From Cellulosimicrobium cellulans (GTDB taxonomy: Bacteria; Actinomycetota; Actinomycetes; Actinomycetales; Cellulomonadaceae): a DNA stretch of 64,000 nt. Shown here piece after piece: positions 32,490 through 40,839 of the stretch. Below the pieces are notes generated by a model, which worked only from the letters and a program-made list of their open reading frames with translations, did no database searches and had not been told where the DNA came from. How positions within the stretch are numbered: position 1 is the first letter of the stretch; each line of letters begins with the position of its first letter. Location: positions 124,001 to 188,000 of the forward strand of contig NZ_BJNZ01000001.1 in NCBI RefSeq assembly GCF_006539945.1, in the 5' to 3' direction. The position numbers and the translations under genes are program-made.

Positions 32490-33455
32490 GTGCCGATCTC
32501 CCGGACCGCATCGTCCAGCCCCCGCGTGCGCCGCGGCGCCCTCGCGGGTGCGCTCGTGCTCGCCTCCGCCCTGCTCACGGCCTGCTCGTCGGGCCCGGCG
32601 GAACCCGCGCCGACGGCGACGGTGGACGCCACCGCCGCGGGGTACGCCGTCGAGCACGCGCGCGGGACCGCCGAGCTCGCGGCGGCGCCGCAGCGCGTCG
32701 TGACGCTCGAGCCCGTGGAGACGGACACCGCGGTCGCGCTCGGCGTCGTCCCGGTCGGTGCCGCCGTGCTGAGCGTCGAGACCGGCGTGCCGGCGTACCT
32801 CGGCGAGGACGCGCAGGCGATCGAGGTCGTGGGCACGGTGCCCGAGCCGAGCCTCGAGGCCATCGCCGCGCTCGAGCCGGACCTCATCCTCGGCACGGAG
32901 TCGCGCCACGCCGACCTCTATGACCAGCTCGCGGGGATCGCGCCGACCGTCTTCATGGCGACGCAGACCGACCCCTGGCAGGAGAACGTGCTGCTCGTGG
33001 GTCGCGCGCTCGGCCGCGAGACCGACGCGCAGGCCCTGCTGGACGCCTACGACGAGCGGTGCGCCCAGCTCCAGGAGGACTACGACGTCACCGGGACGGC
33101 GCAGCTCCTGCGCCCCCGCGACGGCATCGTGTCCGCCTACGGCCCGCGGTCGTTCGCGGGCAGCACGCTCGAGTGCGTCGGGTTCTCGACGCCGGAGCAG
33201 GACTGGGGCGAGGACATCTCGGTCGACCTGTCGCCCGAGCGCGTGACCGAGGCCGCCGCCGACCTCGTCCTCGTCTCTGCCGCCGACCCGGCCGACCCGG
33301 CCGCGGTCCCGGCCGAGATCCCGCTCAACGCGGGTGCGTTCCCCGACGTGCGCGTCGTCGACCAGTCGTACTGGATCAGCGGCGTCGGCCCGCTCGGTGG
33401 CCAGGCCGTGCTCGACGACGTCGAGCAGTTCCTCCAGGACCGTGCCGGGTCCTGA
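32490..33455 (+). CDS. Fe3+-siderophore ABC transporter substrate-binding lipoprotein
   Basis: A 321-residue lipoprotein: signal peptide with lipobox LLTAC (Cys32 lipidated), then a periplasmic-binding-protein type III fold of the FecB/FepB family (AAPQRVVTLEPVETDTAVALGV, EPSLEAIAALEPDLILGTES, PDVRVVDQSYWISGVGPLGG). It captures a ferric siderophore at the cell surface for an ABC importer whose permease and ATPase genes are not in this window. GTG 32490 follows GAAGGAAA and an iron box. The next gene, a ferric-siderophore reductase, overlaps its end by 14 bases. Confidence 0.9.
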   Translation: MPISRTASSSPRVRRGALAGALVLASALLTACSSGPAEPAPTATVDATAAGYAVEHARGTAELAAAPQRVVTLEPVETDTAVALGVVPVGAAVLSVETGVPAYLGEDAQAIEVVGTVPEPSLEAIAALEPDLILGTESRHADLYDQLAGIAPTVFMATQTDPWQENVLLVGRALGRETDAQALLDAYDERCAQLQEDYDVTGTAQLLRPRDGIVSAYGPRSFAGSTLECVGFSTPEQDWGEDISVDLSPERVTEAAADLVLVSAADPADPAAVPAEIPLNAGAFPDVRVVDQSYWISGVGPLGGQAVLDDVEQFLQDRAGS

Positions 33456-34380
33456 CCGGCCGGCCGGGTCCTCGGGCCCGGTCGGGAGCCCGGCAGGGGG
33501 CGCGGCCGGGTGCCGGTTCCACCGGTCGCCCAACGTGCTCTTCCCGACGACGGTCGCGCGCGTGCACGACGTCGGCCCGCGCCTCGTGCGCGTGACCCTC
33601 GCCGGTCCCGACCTGGCGGGGTGCGCCGACGTCGGGCTCGACCAGCGCGTGAAGATCCTGCTCCCCGGGCCGGGTGCGGACGAGCTCGCCCGGCGTGCGG
33701 GGCTCGCGTCCGAGAGCGCGTGGCGGCGTGAGTGGTCCGCGCTCGACGACGACGTGCGGCCGGTGATGCGCTCGTACACGCCCGTGGCCGTGCGGGCGCA
33801 GGACGCCGAGGTGGACCTCGACCTGTACCTGCACGAGCCCGCCGGACCCGCGAGCGCGTGGGCGCGGCGGGCGGCGCCCGGGGACCGGGTGCTGCTCTCC
33901 GCCCCGCACGCGCGGTTCGGCGTGACCGACCACGGCACCCAGTGGGACCCGGGGCCCGCCGTCGGGCAGGTGCTCCTCGTCGCCGACGAGACCTCCGCGC
34001 CCGCGGTACGCGGGATCCTCGCGAGCCTCGGCCCCGACGTCCGGGCGCACGTGCTCGTCGAGGCCGACGACCCGGCGGACGCCCCGCTCGGGGACGTGAC
34101 CGCGACCGTGCGCGTCGAGCACGTGCCCCGCGCGCGACGCGGCGGTGCCGAGCGGGCGGTGCTGGGCGCCGTCCGCGGCTGGGTCGCGGAGCACGGCCGG
34201 TCCGCGTCCGCTGCGGGCCACGGCTTCTACGCGTGGTGCGCGACGGAGAGCGCCACGGTCGCGCGCGTCCGGGCCGAGCTCGTGGCGGCAGGCGTGGCGC
34301 GGTCGCGCGTGCACGCCCAGGGCTACTGGCACGACCGCGCCCGGCCGGACGCGGCCATCACACGAGGAGCGCGACCATGA
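33442..34380 (+). CDS. Siderophore-interacting protein (NAD(P)H-dependent ferric-siderophore reductase)
   Basis: A 312-residue flavoprotein of the SIP/ViuB family that reduces ferric siderophores in the cytoplasm and frees the iron. FAD-binding domain at ~30-160 with MRSYTPVAV (the RxYT motif) and VDLDLYLHEPAGPASAWA; NAD(P)-binding SIP domain with VLLVADETSAPAVRGIL and FYAWCATESATVARVR. The GTG at 33442 is chosen because an AGGA site precedes it and because the family starts just before the CRFHRSP segment; it overlaps the lipoprotein gene, so both are under the iron box. Its 3' end overlaps the convergent gene by 23 bp. Confidence 0.88.
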   Translation: MPGPDRPAGSSGPVGSPAGGAAGCRFHRSPNVLFPTTVARVHDVGPRLVRVTLAGPDLAGCADVGLDQRVKILLPGPGADELARRAGLASESAWRREWSALDDDVRPVMRSYTPVAVRAQDAEVDLDLYLHEPAGPASAWARRAAPGDRVLLSAPHARFGVTDHGTQWDPGPAVGQVLLVADETSAPAVRGILASLGPDVRAHVLVEADDPADAPLGDVTATVRVEHVPRARRGGAERAVLGAVRGWVAEHGRSASAAGHGFYAWCATESATVARVRAELVAAGVARSRVHAQGYWHDRARPDAAITRGARP

Positions 34381-34987
34381 CGACGAACGCGACCAGGAAG
34401 AACAGCAGCACGCCGAGCCCGACGAGCAGGCCCAGCGCGACCGGGTGCGCCTGACGCCACGGCACGAGCCGGGGGTCCATCGCCCGCAGCTGCACGGGCG
34501 TGATCGGCTGGTGGATCGGGTGGAGCGGGACGCCGCGGTGCGCGAGGTCGAGCGCGACGGCCGAGAGCTGGTCGCGGTCCCACATCTGCCCGACGAGCAG
34601 GGCCAGGCGCTTCGTCGGCCCCACGACGATGAGGTGGTGCGTCGGCGTCGTGCCCCCGAACCCCATGCTGTCGACCGTGACGACACGCTCGATCTCGGCG
34701 ACGGTGAAGCGTCGTGGCCGGCCCCAGCCCTGGACCGTCACGGACCCGTCGCCGAACGTGACGCGGGAGCGGTCGGTGAGACGGCGCGCGAGCACGTACG
34801 TCAGCGGGATCATCGCGAGCACGACGCACGCGTACCCGACCGCGAGGGCGAGGTTGCGCGTGCTGATCCCCAGGGAGACCGCCGTCAGCCCGAGGATCGG
34901 CACGAGGATCGCGACGAACATGAGGTTGGCGCGCACCACGCGGCGCTTGGCGTCGTCGTGCAAGGTCAGCTCCGTCACGGGCGGCAT
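34358..34987 (-). CDS. Membrane protein with PH-like domain, unknown function
   Basis: A 209-residue protein: two hydrophobic segments near the N-terminus (NLMFVAILVPILGLTAV, ALAVGYACVVLAMIPLTYVLA), a soluble middle part (VTFGDGSVTVQGWGRPRRFTVAEIERVV) that reads like the PH-type bPH domain found in such actinobacterial proteins, and a C-terminal helix that is very hydrophobic (LGLLVGLGVLLFFLVAFVVM). No recognised function. ATG 34987 has CACCGT six bases upstream (leaderless). It overlaps the reductase gene at the 3' end. Confidence 0.65.
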   Translation of the reverse strand: MPPVTELTLHDDAKRRVVRANLMFVAILVPILGLTAVSLGISTRNLALAVGYACVVLAMIPLTYVLARRLTDRSRVTFGDGSVTVQGWGRPRRFTVAEIERVVTVDSMGFGGTTPTHHLIVVGPTKRLALLVGQMWDRDQLSAVALDLAHRGVPLHPIHQPITPVQLRAMDPRLVPWRQAHPVALGLLVGLGVLLFFLVAFVVMVALLV

Positions 34988-35095
34988 CGTCCCACGGTGC
35001 CCCGCCCTCGCGCCGGGCAGCCCGCCCGCACGGCGCACGACGTCGTCGGCGTGTGCGCGTCCTGGGCCGACGGCACGCCGCCCGCAGCCTTCCGC

Positions 35096-35623
35096 TCAGG
35101 AGCCGCGGAACAGGCGCTTGCGCGACCGCGGGTCGCCGGGGGAGCCGGCGGGCAGGTCGTAGGCGCTCGTCCACACCGGGACGTCGTCGGGCGGGAGCGC
35201 CCCGGCGCGGACCGCGACCTCGTGCAGGTGCCGCGCGACGGCACCGAAGCTCTCGCGGCAGGAGAGCTGGCCCTCGACGAGGGAGAGCGTGACGACGGTG
35301 CGGTGCGCGGCGCCGTCGGGCCGGACCGTCGCGACGGCCCGCCCGTGGGAGAAGAACGCCGCCGCGCGCGGGGTGACGAGGCGGAGCACGTCGAGGTCGT
35401 CGAGGAAGAACGCGCGGGCCGCGCCCCCGACCTCCCACAGCGACGCGCCCTCGCGGTGCGCGACGTCGGACGCCCGGCGCTTCCAGCGCAGCGCGCCGAA
35501 CGCGGCGGCGACCCACCCCGCCGCCGTCTCGGGGTCGGTGGCGAGCACGAGGGTGCACGCGGAGAAGGTCCCCCGCGGCGGGTCGGACGTGATGCGGACG
35601 GGAGGGCGAGCCACGCGCGTCAC
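35096..35623 (-). CDS. Uncharacterised ~175-aa cytosolic protein
   Basis: A 175-residue protein without membrane segments or signal. It contains strands and helices resembling a START/SRPBCC or PH-like shape (TLVLATDPETAAGWVAAAFGALRWKRR, HRTVVTLSLVEGQLSCRESFGAVARHLHEVAV) but no family signature that I can name. It starts at GTG 35623, which overlaps the upstream stop (GTGA); an internal GTG at 35614 with TACGGT seven bases before it is an alternative, leaderless, start. Probably cotranscribed with the 152-aa membrane protein gene. Confidence 0.55.
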   Translation of the reverse strand: MTRVARPPVRITSDPPRGTFSACTLVLATDPETAAGWVAAAFGALRWKRRASDVAHREGASLWEVGGAARAFFLDDLDVLRLVTPRAAAFFSHGRAVATVRPDGAAHRTVVTLSLVEGQLSCRESFGAVARHLHEVAVRAGALPPDDVPVWTSAYDLPAGSPGDPRSRKRLFRGS

Positions 35624-36078
35624 CGTAGCCCGTCCGAGCCGGGCCTCTCACCGAGGTCGGCGAGCGCCCGGAGCAGCACGTCGTGACCGGACCGGGCGGC
35701 CCCGGGCAGCCAGGCGGCGAAGACGGCACCGAACGCGAGGGGGAGGAGCGCGACGAGCCACGCGACCCCGCTCTGGTAGACGGCACCGAGGGAAGCGATC
35801 CCGACGGCCGCGGCGAGCCAGATCGCGACCAGGGCGAGGTCCAGCCCGCTCGGGGCCACCGCCCCGCGCACGCGGACGCCGTCGGGCTCCTCGGTGAGAC
35901 GGGCGCGCAGCACGCTGTGCCCGCTCGCGTGCGTGCCGGGGGCCCAGCGGCGCGCGACGAGCACGTCGTCGCGCACGCGGACCCGGACCTCCTGCCGCCG
36001 GGGGAGCTCCGCGGCGCGCCGGCGGACGTCGGAGGTCGAGACCCGCGGCAGGAGCAGGTCGAAGGGGACGCGGAGCAC
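35620..36078 (-). CDS. Membrane protein of unknown function (152 aa)
   Basis: A 152-residue protein with an Arg-rich N-terminal soluble part (RVSTSDVRRRAAELPRRQEVRVRVRDDVLVARRW) and two adjacent hydrophobic segments around 82-122 (ALVAIWLAAAVGIASLG, VAWLVALLPLAFGAVFAAW), ending in a short basic tail. Start GTG 36078 has a leaderless TAGGCT box seven bases upstream. It overlaps the 175-aa gene by GTGA. No recognisable family. Confidence 0.6.
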   Translation of the reverse strand: MLRVPFDLLLPRVSTSDVRRRAAELPRRQEVRVRVRDDVLVARRWAPGTHASGHSVLRARLTEEPDGVRVRGAVAPSGLDLALVAIWLAAAVGIASLGAVYQSGVAWLVALLPLAFGAVFAAWLPGAARSGHDVLLRALADLGERPGSDGLR

Positions 36079-36085
36079 GGCGCCG

Positions 36086-36091
36086 AGCCTA
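36086..36091 (-). promoter_or_regulatory. Leaderless -10 box of the 152-aa membrane protein gene
   Basis: TAGGCT on the minus strand, seven bases before GTG 36078 and just after the stop of the small CstA-partner gene. Confidence 0.55.
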
Positions 36092-36096
36092 GGCCG

Positions 36097-36330
36097 TCAG
36101 CAGCAGCGCGACCCCGGGTTGGCGTCCTGCTCGGCGTGCCGCATGCGCCAGAACTCGCGCTCGGTCATGACGACGCCGCCCGGGTGCACCGCGCGCTGGT
36201 GCGCGGCGTAGGTCGCGTACGCGTCGTCGCCCATCACCTGCCGCACGTACCAGCGGACGGCGCGGAGCCCCGCCACGACGGTCGCGCGGACCGTCGTGGC
36301 GGGACCCTGCGAGCCCTGCGGCACCGTCAC
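36097..36330 (-). CDS. YbdD/YjiX-type small CstA partner
   Basis: A 77-residue protein of the DUF466/YbdD family always found next to cstA. It has the conserved VRWYVRQVMGDDAYATYAAHQRAVHPG segment followed by MTEREFWRMRHAEQDANPGSRCC. Two C-terminal Cys are typical. It starts at GTG 36330, overlapping the cstA stop (GTGA), so translation is coupled. The partner is needed for pyruvate or peptide uptake by CstA/BtsT in enterobacteria; the exact role is unclear. Confidence 0.92.
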   Translation of the reverse strand: MTVPQGSQGPATTVRATVVAGLRAVRWYVRQVMGDDAYATYAAHQRAVHPGGVVMTEREFWRMRHAEQDANPGSRCC

Positions 36331-38624
36331 CGGTGCCCCGTCGCGGCAGGACGCTTCTCGGGCGGCAGCGCCGCCCACTCCTTCTGGATCTCCTTCTCGG
36401 CCTTCGTCGCGAACAGGTCGGCCGGGGCGAAGCGGCGCGACACCACGGGCGGGTCCTCGTGGTTCGTGCCGCCGCCGACGCGCAGCGCCTTCGCGGTCAC
36501 GAGGACCGACGCGACGATGACGACGATCGCGAGGACGACGAACACGATCGAGAGCGTGCCCTGGACGAACGTGTTGCGGACCACCGCCTCCATCGCCTCG
36601 ACCGAGCCCGCCGTGCCGAACGACGTCTCGCCCGCGGCGAGCGCGTCCTTGAACGCGTTGTGGTTGGCCCAGTACCCGACCGCGGGGACGGGGGAGAAGA
36701 TCTTCTCGATCGACGCCCAGATGGTGATGACCGCGGTGAACGCGAGCGGCGCCGCGACGATCCACAGCCAGCGCTGGTAGCTGCGGCCGCGCTTGGCGAC
36801 GATCGCCAGCACGACGGCGAGCGCGATGGCCGCGAGGAGCTGGTTCGCGATGCCGAAGAGCGGGAAGAACGTGTTGATGCCGCCGAGCGGGTCGGTGACG
36901 CCGAGGTAGAGGATGCTGCCCCACCCGGCGACCATGATCGCGGTGCACAACCACACGCCCGGCCGCCACGTCACGTCCCGGAACCTGGGCGCCACGTTGC
37001 CGATCGTGTCCTGGAGCATGAACCGCGCGACGCGCGTGCCGGCGTCGACGGCCGTGAGGATGAACAGTGCCTCGAACATGATCGCGAAGTGGTACCAGAA
37101 GCCCATCATCGCGGTGCCGCCCACGAGCTGCTGCATGATGTGCGCGAGGCCGAGCGCGAGCGTCGGGGCGCCGCCCGTGCGAGACACGATCGACGGTTCA
37201 CCGACGGCCGCGGCCGTGGACGTGAGCATGTCCGGCGTCAGGTCGACCCCCATGAGGCCGAGCCCGTTGACGAACGCGACCGCGCCCTCGACGGTGCCGC
37301 CCGTGGCGGCCGCGGAGGAGTTCATCGCGAAGTAGATCCCGCGGTCGATCGAGATCGCGGCGACGAGCGCCATGATCGCGACGAACGACTCCATGAGCAT
37401 GCCGCCGTAGCCGATGAAGCGCGTCTGGCGCTCCTTCTCGACGAGCTTGGGCGTCGTGCCCGACGCGATGAGGGCGTGGAACCCGGACAGGGCACCGCAC
37501 GCGATCGTCACGAAGAGGAAGGGCCAGAGCGCTCCGGACACCACCGGGCCGGTCTCGCCGCTCGCGAACTCGCTGATCGCGGGGACGGTGATCTCCGGCC
37601 GCACGACGATCACCGCGACGGCGAGGACGACGATGACGCCGACCTTCATGAACGTCGACAGGTAGTCGCGCGGGGCGAGCAGGAGCCACACCGGCAGCAC
37701 GGCGGCGACGAAGCCGTAGACGATCACGCCGACCGCGATGGTCGTGCGGTCGAGGGTGAAGAGGTCGGCGCCCCAGGCGGTGTCGGCGATCCAGCCGCCG
37801 CCGATGATCGCGGCGAGCAGCAGGACGAAGCCGATGACCGAGACCTCGGTGATCTTGCCCGGGCGGAGGTAGCGCAGGTACACGCCCATGAAGAGCGCGA
37901 TGGGGATGGTCATCGAGACGGAGAAGACGCCCCACGGGCTCTCGCCGAGCGCGTTGACGACGACGAGCGCGAGGATCGCGACGATGATGATCATGATGAG
38001 CAGCGACGCGACGATCGCGGCGGTGCCGCCCACGCGGCCCAGCTCCTGGCGCGCCATCTGGCCGATGGTCCGTCCGCCGCGGCGCATGGAGAAGAACAGG
38101 ACGAGGTAGTCCTGCACCGCGCCCGCGAGCACGACGCCGACGATGATCCAGATCGTGCCCGGCAGGTACCCCATCTGCGCGGCGAGCACCGGGCCGACGA
38201 GCGGGCCCGCCCCGGCGATCGCGGCGAAGTGGTGGCCGAAGAGCACGTGGCGGTCGGTCGGGACGTAGTCCTTGCCGTCCTCGCGAGACTCGGCGGGGGT
38301 CGCCCGCCGGTCGTCGGGGCGCGTGATGTAGCGCTCGATGACCTTGGAGTAGAAGCGGTACCCGATGAGGTAGGTGCAGACGGCCGCGAACACGAACCAG
38401 ATCGCGTTGACGGTCTCGCCGCGGACGACCGCGAGCATGACCCAGGCGATGCCGCCGAGCAGCGAGATCGCGGCCCACAGGGCGATCTTCTGCGGCGTCC
38501 AGCGGGTCCGCGTCTGCGCTCCGGGGGCGGAGTCGGGCACTGCGGTGGGGGGCAGCGACGGGTCCGGCACGATCTCCGGCTCGTCGGGGGCGGCGTTCCG
38601 CGCCGCGCGGGTGTCTGTCGTCAT
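36327..38624 (-). CDS. cstA: Carbon starvation protein / pyruvate transporter CstA
   Basis: A 765-residue membrane protein of the CstA/BtsT family with ~16-18 helices. It transports pyruvate (and peptides) and is induced on carbon limitation. Conserved: YRFYSKVIERYITRPDDRRATPAES, TDRHVLFGHHFAAIAGAGPLVGPVLAAQMGYLPG, IACGALSGFHALIASGTTPKLV, DAGTRVARFMLQDTIGNVAP and FPLFGIANQLLAAIALAV. The ATG follows GGAGAGG. Two direct repeats that fit the LytTR half-site lie 100-130 bases upstream. The small partner gene overlaps its stop. Confidence 0.95.
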   Translation of the reverse strand: MTTDTRAARNAAPDEPEIVPDPSLPPTAVPDSAPGAQTRTRWTPQKIALWAAISLLGGIAWVMLAVVRGETVNAIWFVFAAVCTYLIGYRFYSKVIERYITRPDDRRATPAESREDGKDYVPTDRHVLFGHHFAAIAGAGPLVGPVLAAQMGYLPGTIWIIVGVVLAGAVQDYLVLFFSMRRGGRTIGQMARQELGRVGGTAAIVASLLIMIIIVAILALVVVNALGESPWGVFSVSMTIPIALFMGVYLRYLRPGKITEVSVIGFVLLLAAIIGGGWIADTAWGADLFTLDRTTIAVGVIVYGFVAAVLPVWLLLAPRDYLSTFMKVGVIVVLAVAVIVVRPEITVPAISEFASGETGPVVSGALWPFLFVTIACGALSGFHALIASGTTPKLVEKERQTRFIGYGGMLMESFVAIMALVAAISIDRGIYFAMNSSAAATGGTVEGAVAFVNGLGLMGVDLTPDMLTSTAAAVGEPSIVSRTGGAPTLALGLAHIMQQLVGGTAMMGFWYHFAIMFEALFILTAVDAGTRVARFMLQDTIGNVAPRFRDVTWRPGVWLCTAIMVAGWGSILYLGVTDPLGGINTFFPLFGIANQLLAAIALAVVLAIVAKRGRSYQRWLWIVAAPLAFTAVITIWASIEKIFSPVPAVGYWANHNAFKDALAAGETSFGTAGSVEAMEAVVRNTFVQGTLSIVFVVLAIVVIVASVLVTAKALRVGGGTNHEDPPVVSRRFAPADLFATKAEKEIQKEWAALPPEKRPAATGHR

Positions 38625-38719
38625 CGAGCCTCTCCAGGGTCGCGTCGTTGCGTCCGACCACGGAAGGCTAGGGAGCCCGCGAGGGGGTGATCCAGGTCAC
38701 GTCGACCGGCGGTCGAGGT

Positions 38720-38758
38720 GTGCGACGAACGGTGGCCCGCGTGCGACGAACGGTGGCC
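38720..38758 (-). promoter_or_regulatory. Two direct repeats upstream of cstA, probable LytTR binding site
   Basis: GTGCGACGAACGGTGGCC occurs at 38720-38737 and 38741-38758 (period 21). On the minus strand each contains ACCGTTCGT (38725-38733, 38746-38754), a 9 of 9 match to the LytTR half-site consensus [TA][AC][CA]GTTN[AG][TG]. Apart from the promoter of the next gene, nothing else was found in 38625-38936. Confidence 0.7.
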
Positions 38759-38924
38759 GCCGAGCGTCCCCGAGAGCCGGGATACGTTCGATCCGTCCCG
38801 CCGGAGGTGCCTGTGCCGATGCCGTCCCTGCGTCACCCCGCTCGTCACGCACGTCGCGACCCGCCGCGGCGCTCGCTGCACCGGCGCGGCCGAGGCTCGC
38901 CGCGCGGTGCGTGTGCCTCCGGGC

Positions 38925-38930
38925 TACTGT
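38925..38930 (+). promoter_or_regulatory. Leaderless -10 box of the 237-aa membrane protein gene
   Basis: TACTGT six bases before GTG 38937. Confidence 0.5.
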
Positions 38931-38936
38931 CCTGCC

Positions 38937-39650
38937 GTGGCCGACGAGGGCGAGCGGGTCGAGCAGGCCGAGCTGACCGAGACCGGGCCGGTCGAGCGGA
39001 CCGAGCCGGGCGAGACGGCCGAGCGTGACGGGCACGCGAGGCGGTCGTGGCGCGAGACCGTGACGGTGGTGCTGCTCGCCGTGACGGCCGTCCTCACCGC
39101 GTGGAGCGGGTTCGAGGCGAGCAAGTGGGGCGGCGAGATGTCGATCGCCTTCTCGCGCGCGTCGACGCAGCGCATCGAGGCGTCCACGGAGCGGGCGCAC
39201 GCCGACGCCGCGCGCGAGATCGACCTGCAGGTGTTCTCGCTGTGGCTCGAGGCGTACGCGACCGAGGACACGGTGCTGGAGGAGTTCACCCGGGCCCGCT
39301 TCACGGAGCACTTCCGGCCGGCGTTCGACGAGTGGCTCGCGTCGCGCCCGTTGCAGAACCCCGACGCGGCACCGAGCCCGTTCGCCCTCGACTCCTACGT
39401 CCCGCCGGGGCAGGAGGAGGCGCGGGAGGCCGACGCCCGGGCCGACGCCCTCTTCGCGCAGGCGCTGGAGAACAACCAGCGGGGCGACAACTACACCCTC
39501 ACGACCGTGCTCTTCGCGCTCGTGCTGTTCTTCGGGGCGTTCGCCGGCCGGTTCCGCCAGGAGCGTGCCTCGTGGGCGATGGTCGGGCTCGCGTGCGTGG
39601 TCCTCGTCGTCGGCGTGGGGTTCCTCCTCAGCTTCCCGAAGATCGTCTGA
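38937..39650 (+). CDS. DUF4337-like membrane protein
   Basis: A 237-residue protein: a highly charged N-terminus (about 35 residues, E/T/R rich), a first helix SWRETVTVVLLAVTAVLTAWSGFEASKWGGEMSIAFS, a long soluble coiled region with ASTERAHADAAREIDLQVFSLWLEAYATED and READARADALFAQAL, then two closely spaced C-terminal helices (TTVLFALVLFFGAFAGRF, MVGLACVVLVVGVGFLLSF). The layout resembles DUF4337 proteins. Function unknown. GTG 38937 has a leaderless box. It is divergent from cstA. Confidence 0.75.
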   Translation: MADEGERVEQAELTETGPVERTEPGETAERDGHARRSWRETVTVVLLAVTAVLTAWSGFEASKWGGEMSIAFSRASTQRIEASTERAHADAAREIDLQVFSLWLEAYATEDTVLEEFTRARFTEHFRPAFDEWLASRPLQNPDAAPSPFALDSYVPPGQEEAREADARADALFAQALENNQRGDNYTLTTVLFALVLFFGAFAGRFRQERASWAMVGLACVVLVVGVGFLLSFPKIV

Positions 39651-39678
39651 CCCGGCCCTGCCGGGGCGGGCACGTCCC

Positions 39679-39684
39679 TAGGCT
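39679..39684 (+). promoter_or_regulatory. Leaderless -10 box of GNAT gene
   Basis: TAGGCT six bases before the ATG at 39691. Confidence 0.6.
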
Positions 39685-39690
39685 GGTGGG

Positions 39691-40245
39691 ATGCAGACCC
39701 TGACGACGCCACGCCTCACCCTCCGCCCCTGGCGGCCCGACGACGCCGACGCCGTGCTCGACATCTACTCGCGCTGGGACGTCATGCGGTTCATCGGCGT
39801 GACGCCGCGCGTCCTGGAGCACCGCGACGAGGCGCTGGAGCGGGTCGAGCGCTGGGCCGCCGCCGACGACGGCACGCACGGGGTGTGGGCAGTCGTCCCG
39901 CGCGAGGGGGAGGGCGCGGGCCTGCCCGACGCCGCGCCCGTGGGGACCGTCCTGCTCAAGCCCATCCCGGCGTCGGGCACGGGTGACCCGCTGGAGCCGT
40001 CGGGCGACACGGAGATCGGGTGGCACTTCCACCCCGACGTGTGGGGTCGCGGGTACGCGACGGAGGCAGCGGCCGCGGTGCTCGCGCACGCGTTCGAGCG
40101 CGGGCTCGACCGCGTCGTCGCGGTGACGCACCCCGACAACGCGGCGTCCCAGGCGGTGTGCCGGCGGATCGGCATGACCCACCGCGGCACGACCGACGCG
40201 TACTACGACACGACGTGCGAGCTGTTCGACGTGACCGCGCCCTGA
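39691..40245 (+). CDS. GNAT acetyltransferase (RimJ/RimL type)
   Basis: A 184-residue GNAT of the RimJ-like Acetyltransf_3 group: TPRLTLRPWRPDDADAVLDI at the start, EIGWHFHPDVWGRGYATEAAAAVLAHAFERG with the acetyl-CoA-binding R/Q-x-x-G-x-A motif (WGRGYATEA), and AVTHPDNAASQAVCRRIGM, the typical last-helix Asn-x-x-S. It would acetylate an amino group of a protein N-terminus or small molecule; the substrate is not defined. Leaderless start at ATG 39691. It is convergent with the TetR gene. Confidence 0.88.
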   Translation: MQTLTTPRLTLRPWRPDDADAVLDIYSRWDVMRFIGVTPRVLEHRDEALERVERWAAADDGTHGVWAVVPREGEGAGLPDAAPVGTVLLKPIPASGTGDPLEPSGDTEIGWHFHPDVWGRGYATEAAAAVLAHAFERGLDRVVAVTHPDNAASQAVCRRIGMTHRGTTDAYYDTTCELFDVTAP

Positions 40246-40258
40246 CGCGAGCGCCCCG

Positions 40259-40837
40259 TCAGGGCACCCGTGTGAGGCGCCGGACCGCGCCGAGGACGTC
40301 GACGTCGTCGTGCGGCTCGGTGTCGAGCGCGCGGTGGATGGTCATGCCCTCGATGAACGCGTCGAGCACGCGGCACGTCGCGGGGTCGAAGTGGCGGCCG
40401 AGCGCGTCGCGGCTGCGGCGCATCCAGTCGTTCGTGAGCGTCCGGTAGGCCGGGTCGCGCGCCGCGAGCGTGTAGAGCTCGTGCGACAGGACGAGGTCGC
40501 GCTGGGTCGCGAACACGTCGTGCGTGATGAGCGTGGTGACCGCCTGCACGGCCTCCTCGGGCGTGCGCGCGTCGCTCATGCGGCGCTCGAACTGGGCGGC
40601 GGCGTCGCGCGTGAACAGCCCGAACGCCTCGCGCAGCAGCTCGTCCATCCCGGCGAAGTGGTACGTCATCGACCCGAGCGGGACGTCGGCCGCGGCCGCG
40701 ACGCGCCGGTGCGACGTGCCCGCGACGCCGTGCTCGGCGACGACGTCGAGGCACGCGTCGATGATGCGGTCGCGCCGCTCGGGGTCGTGGCGGCGGGCGC
40801 GGGGCGTCGGTCCGGTCGGGGCCTCGGGGGCGCTCAT
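40259..40837 (-). CDS. TetR-family transcriptional regulator
   Basis: A 192-residue TetR protein: N-terminal HTH (RDRIIDACLDVVAEHGVAGTSHRRVAAAADVPLGSMTYHFAGMDELLREAF, residues ~20-75), a helical ligand-binding domain with FATQRDLVLSHELYTLAARDPAYR. It starts 2 bases after the stop of the acetyltransferase gene and so ends an MFS-acetyltransferase-tetR operon. The operator is probably the triple half-site 42801-42829 in front of the MFS gene, giving autoregulation. Its inducer may be the MFS substrate. Confidence 0.9.
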   Translation of the reverse strand: MSAPEAPTGPTPRARRHDPERRDRIIDACLDVVAEHGVAGTSHRRVAAAADVPLGSMTYHFAGMDELLREAFGLFTRDAAAQFERRMSDARTPEEAVQAVTTLITHDVFATQRDLVLSHELYTLAARDPAYRTLTNDWMRRSRDALGRHFDPATCRVLDAFIEGMTIHRALDTEPHDDVDVLGAVRRLTRVP

Positions 40838-40839
40838 GG

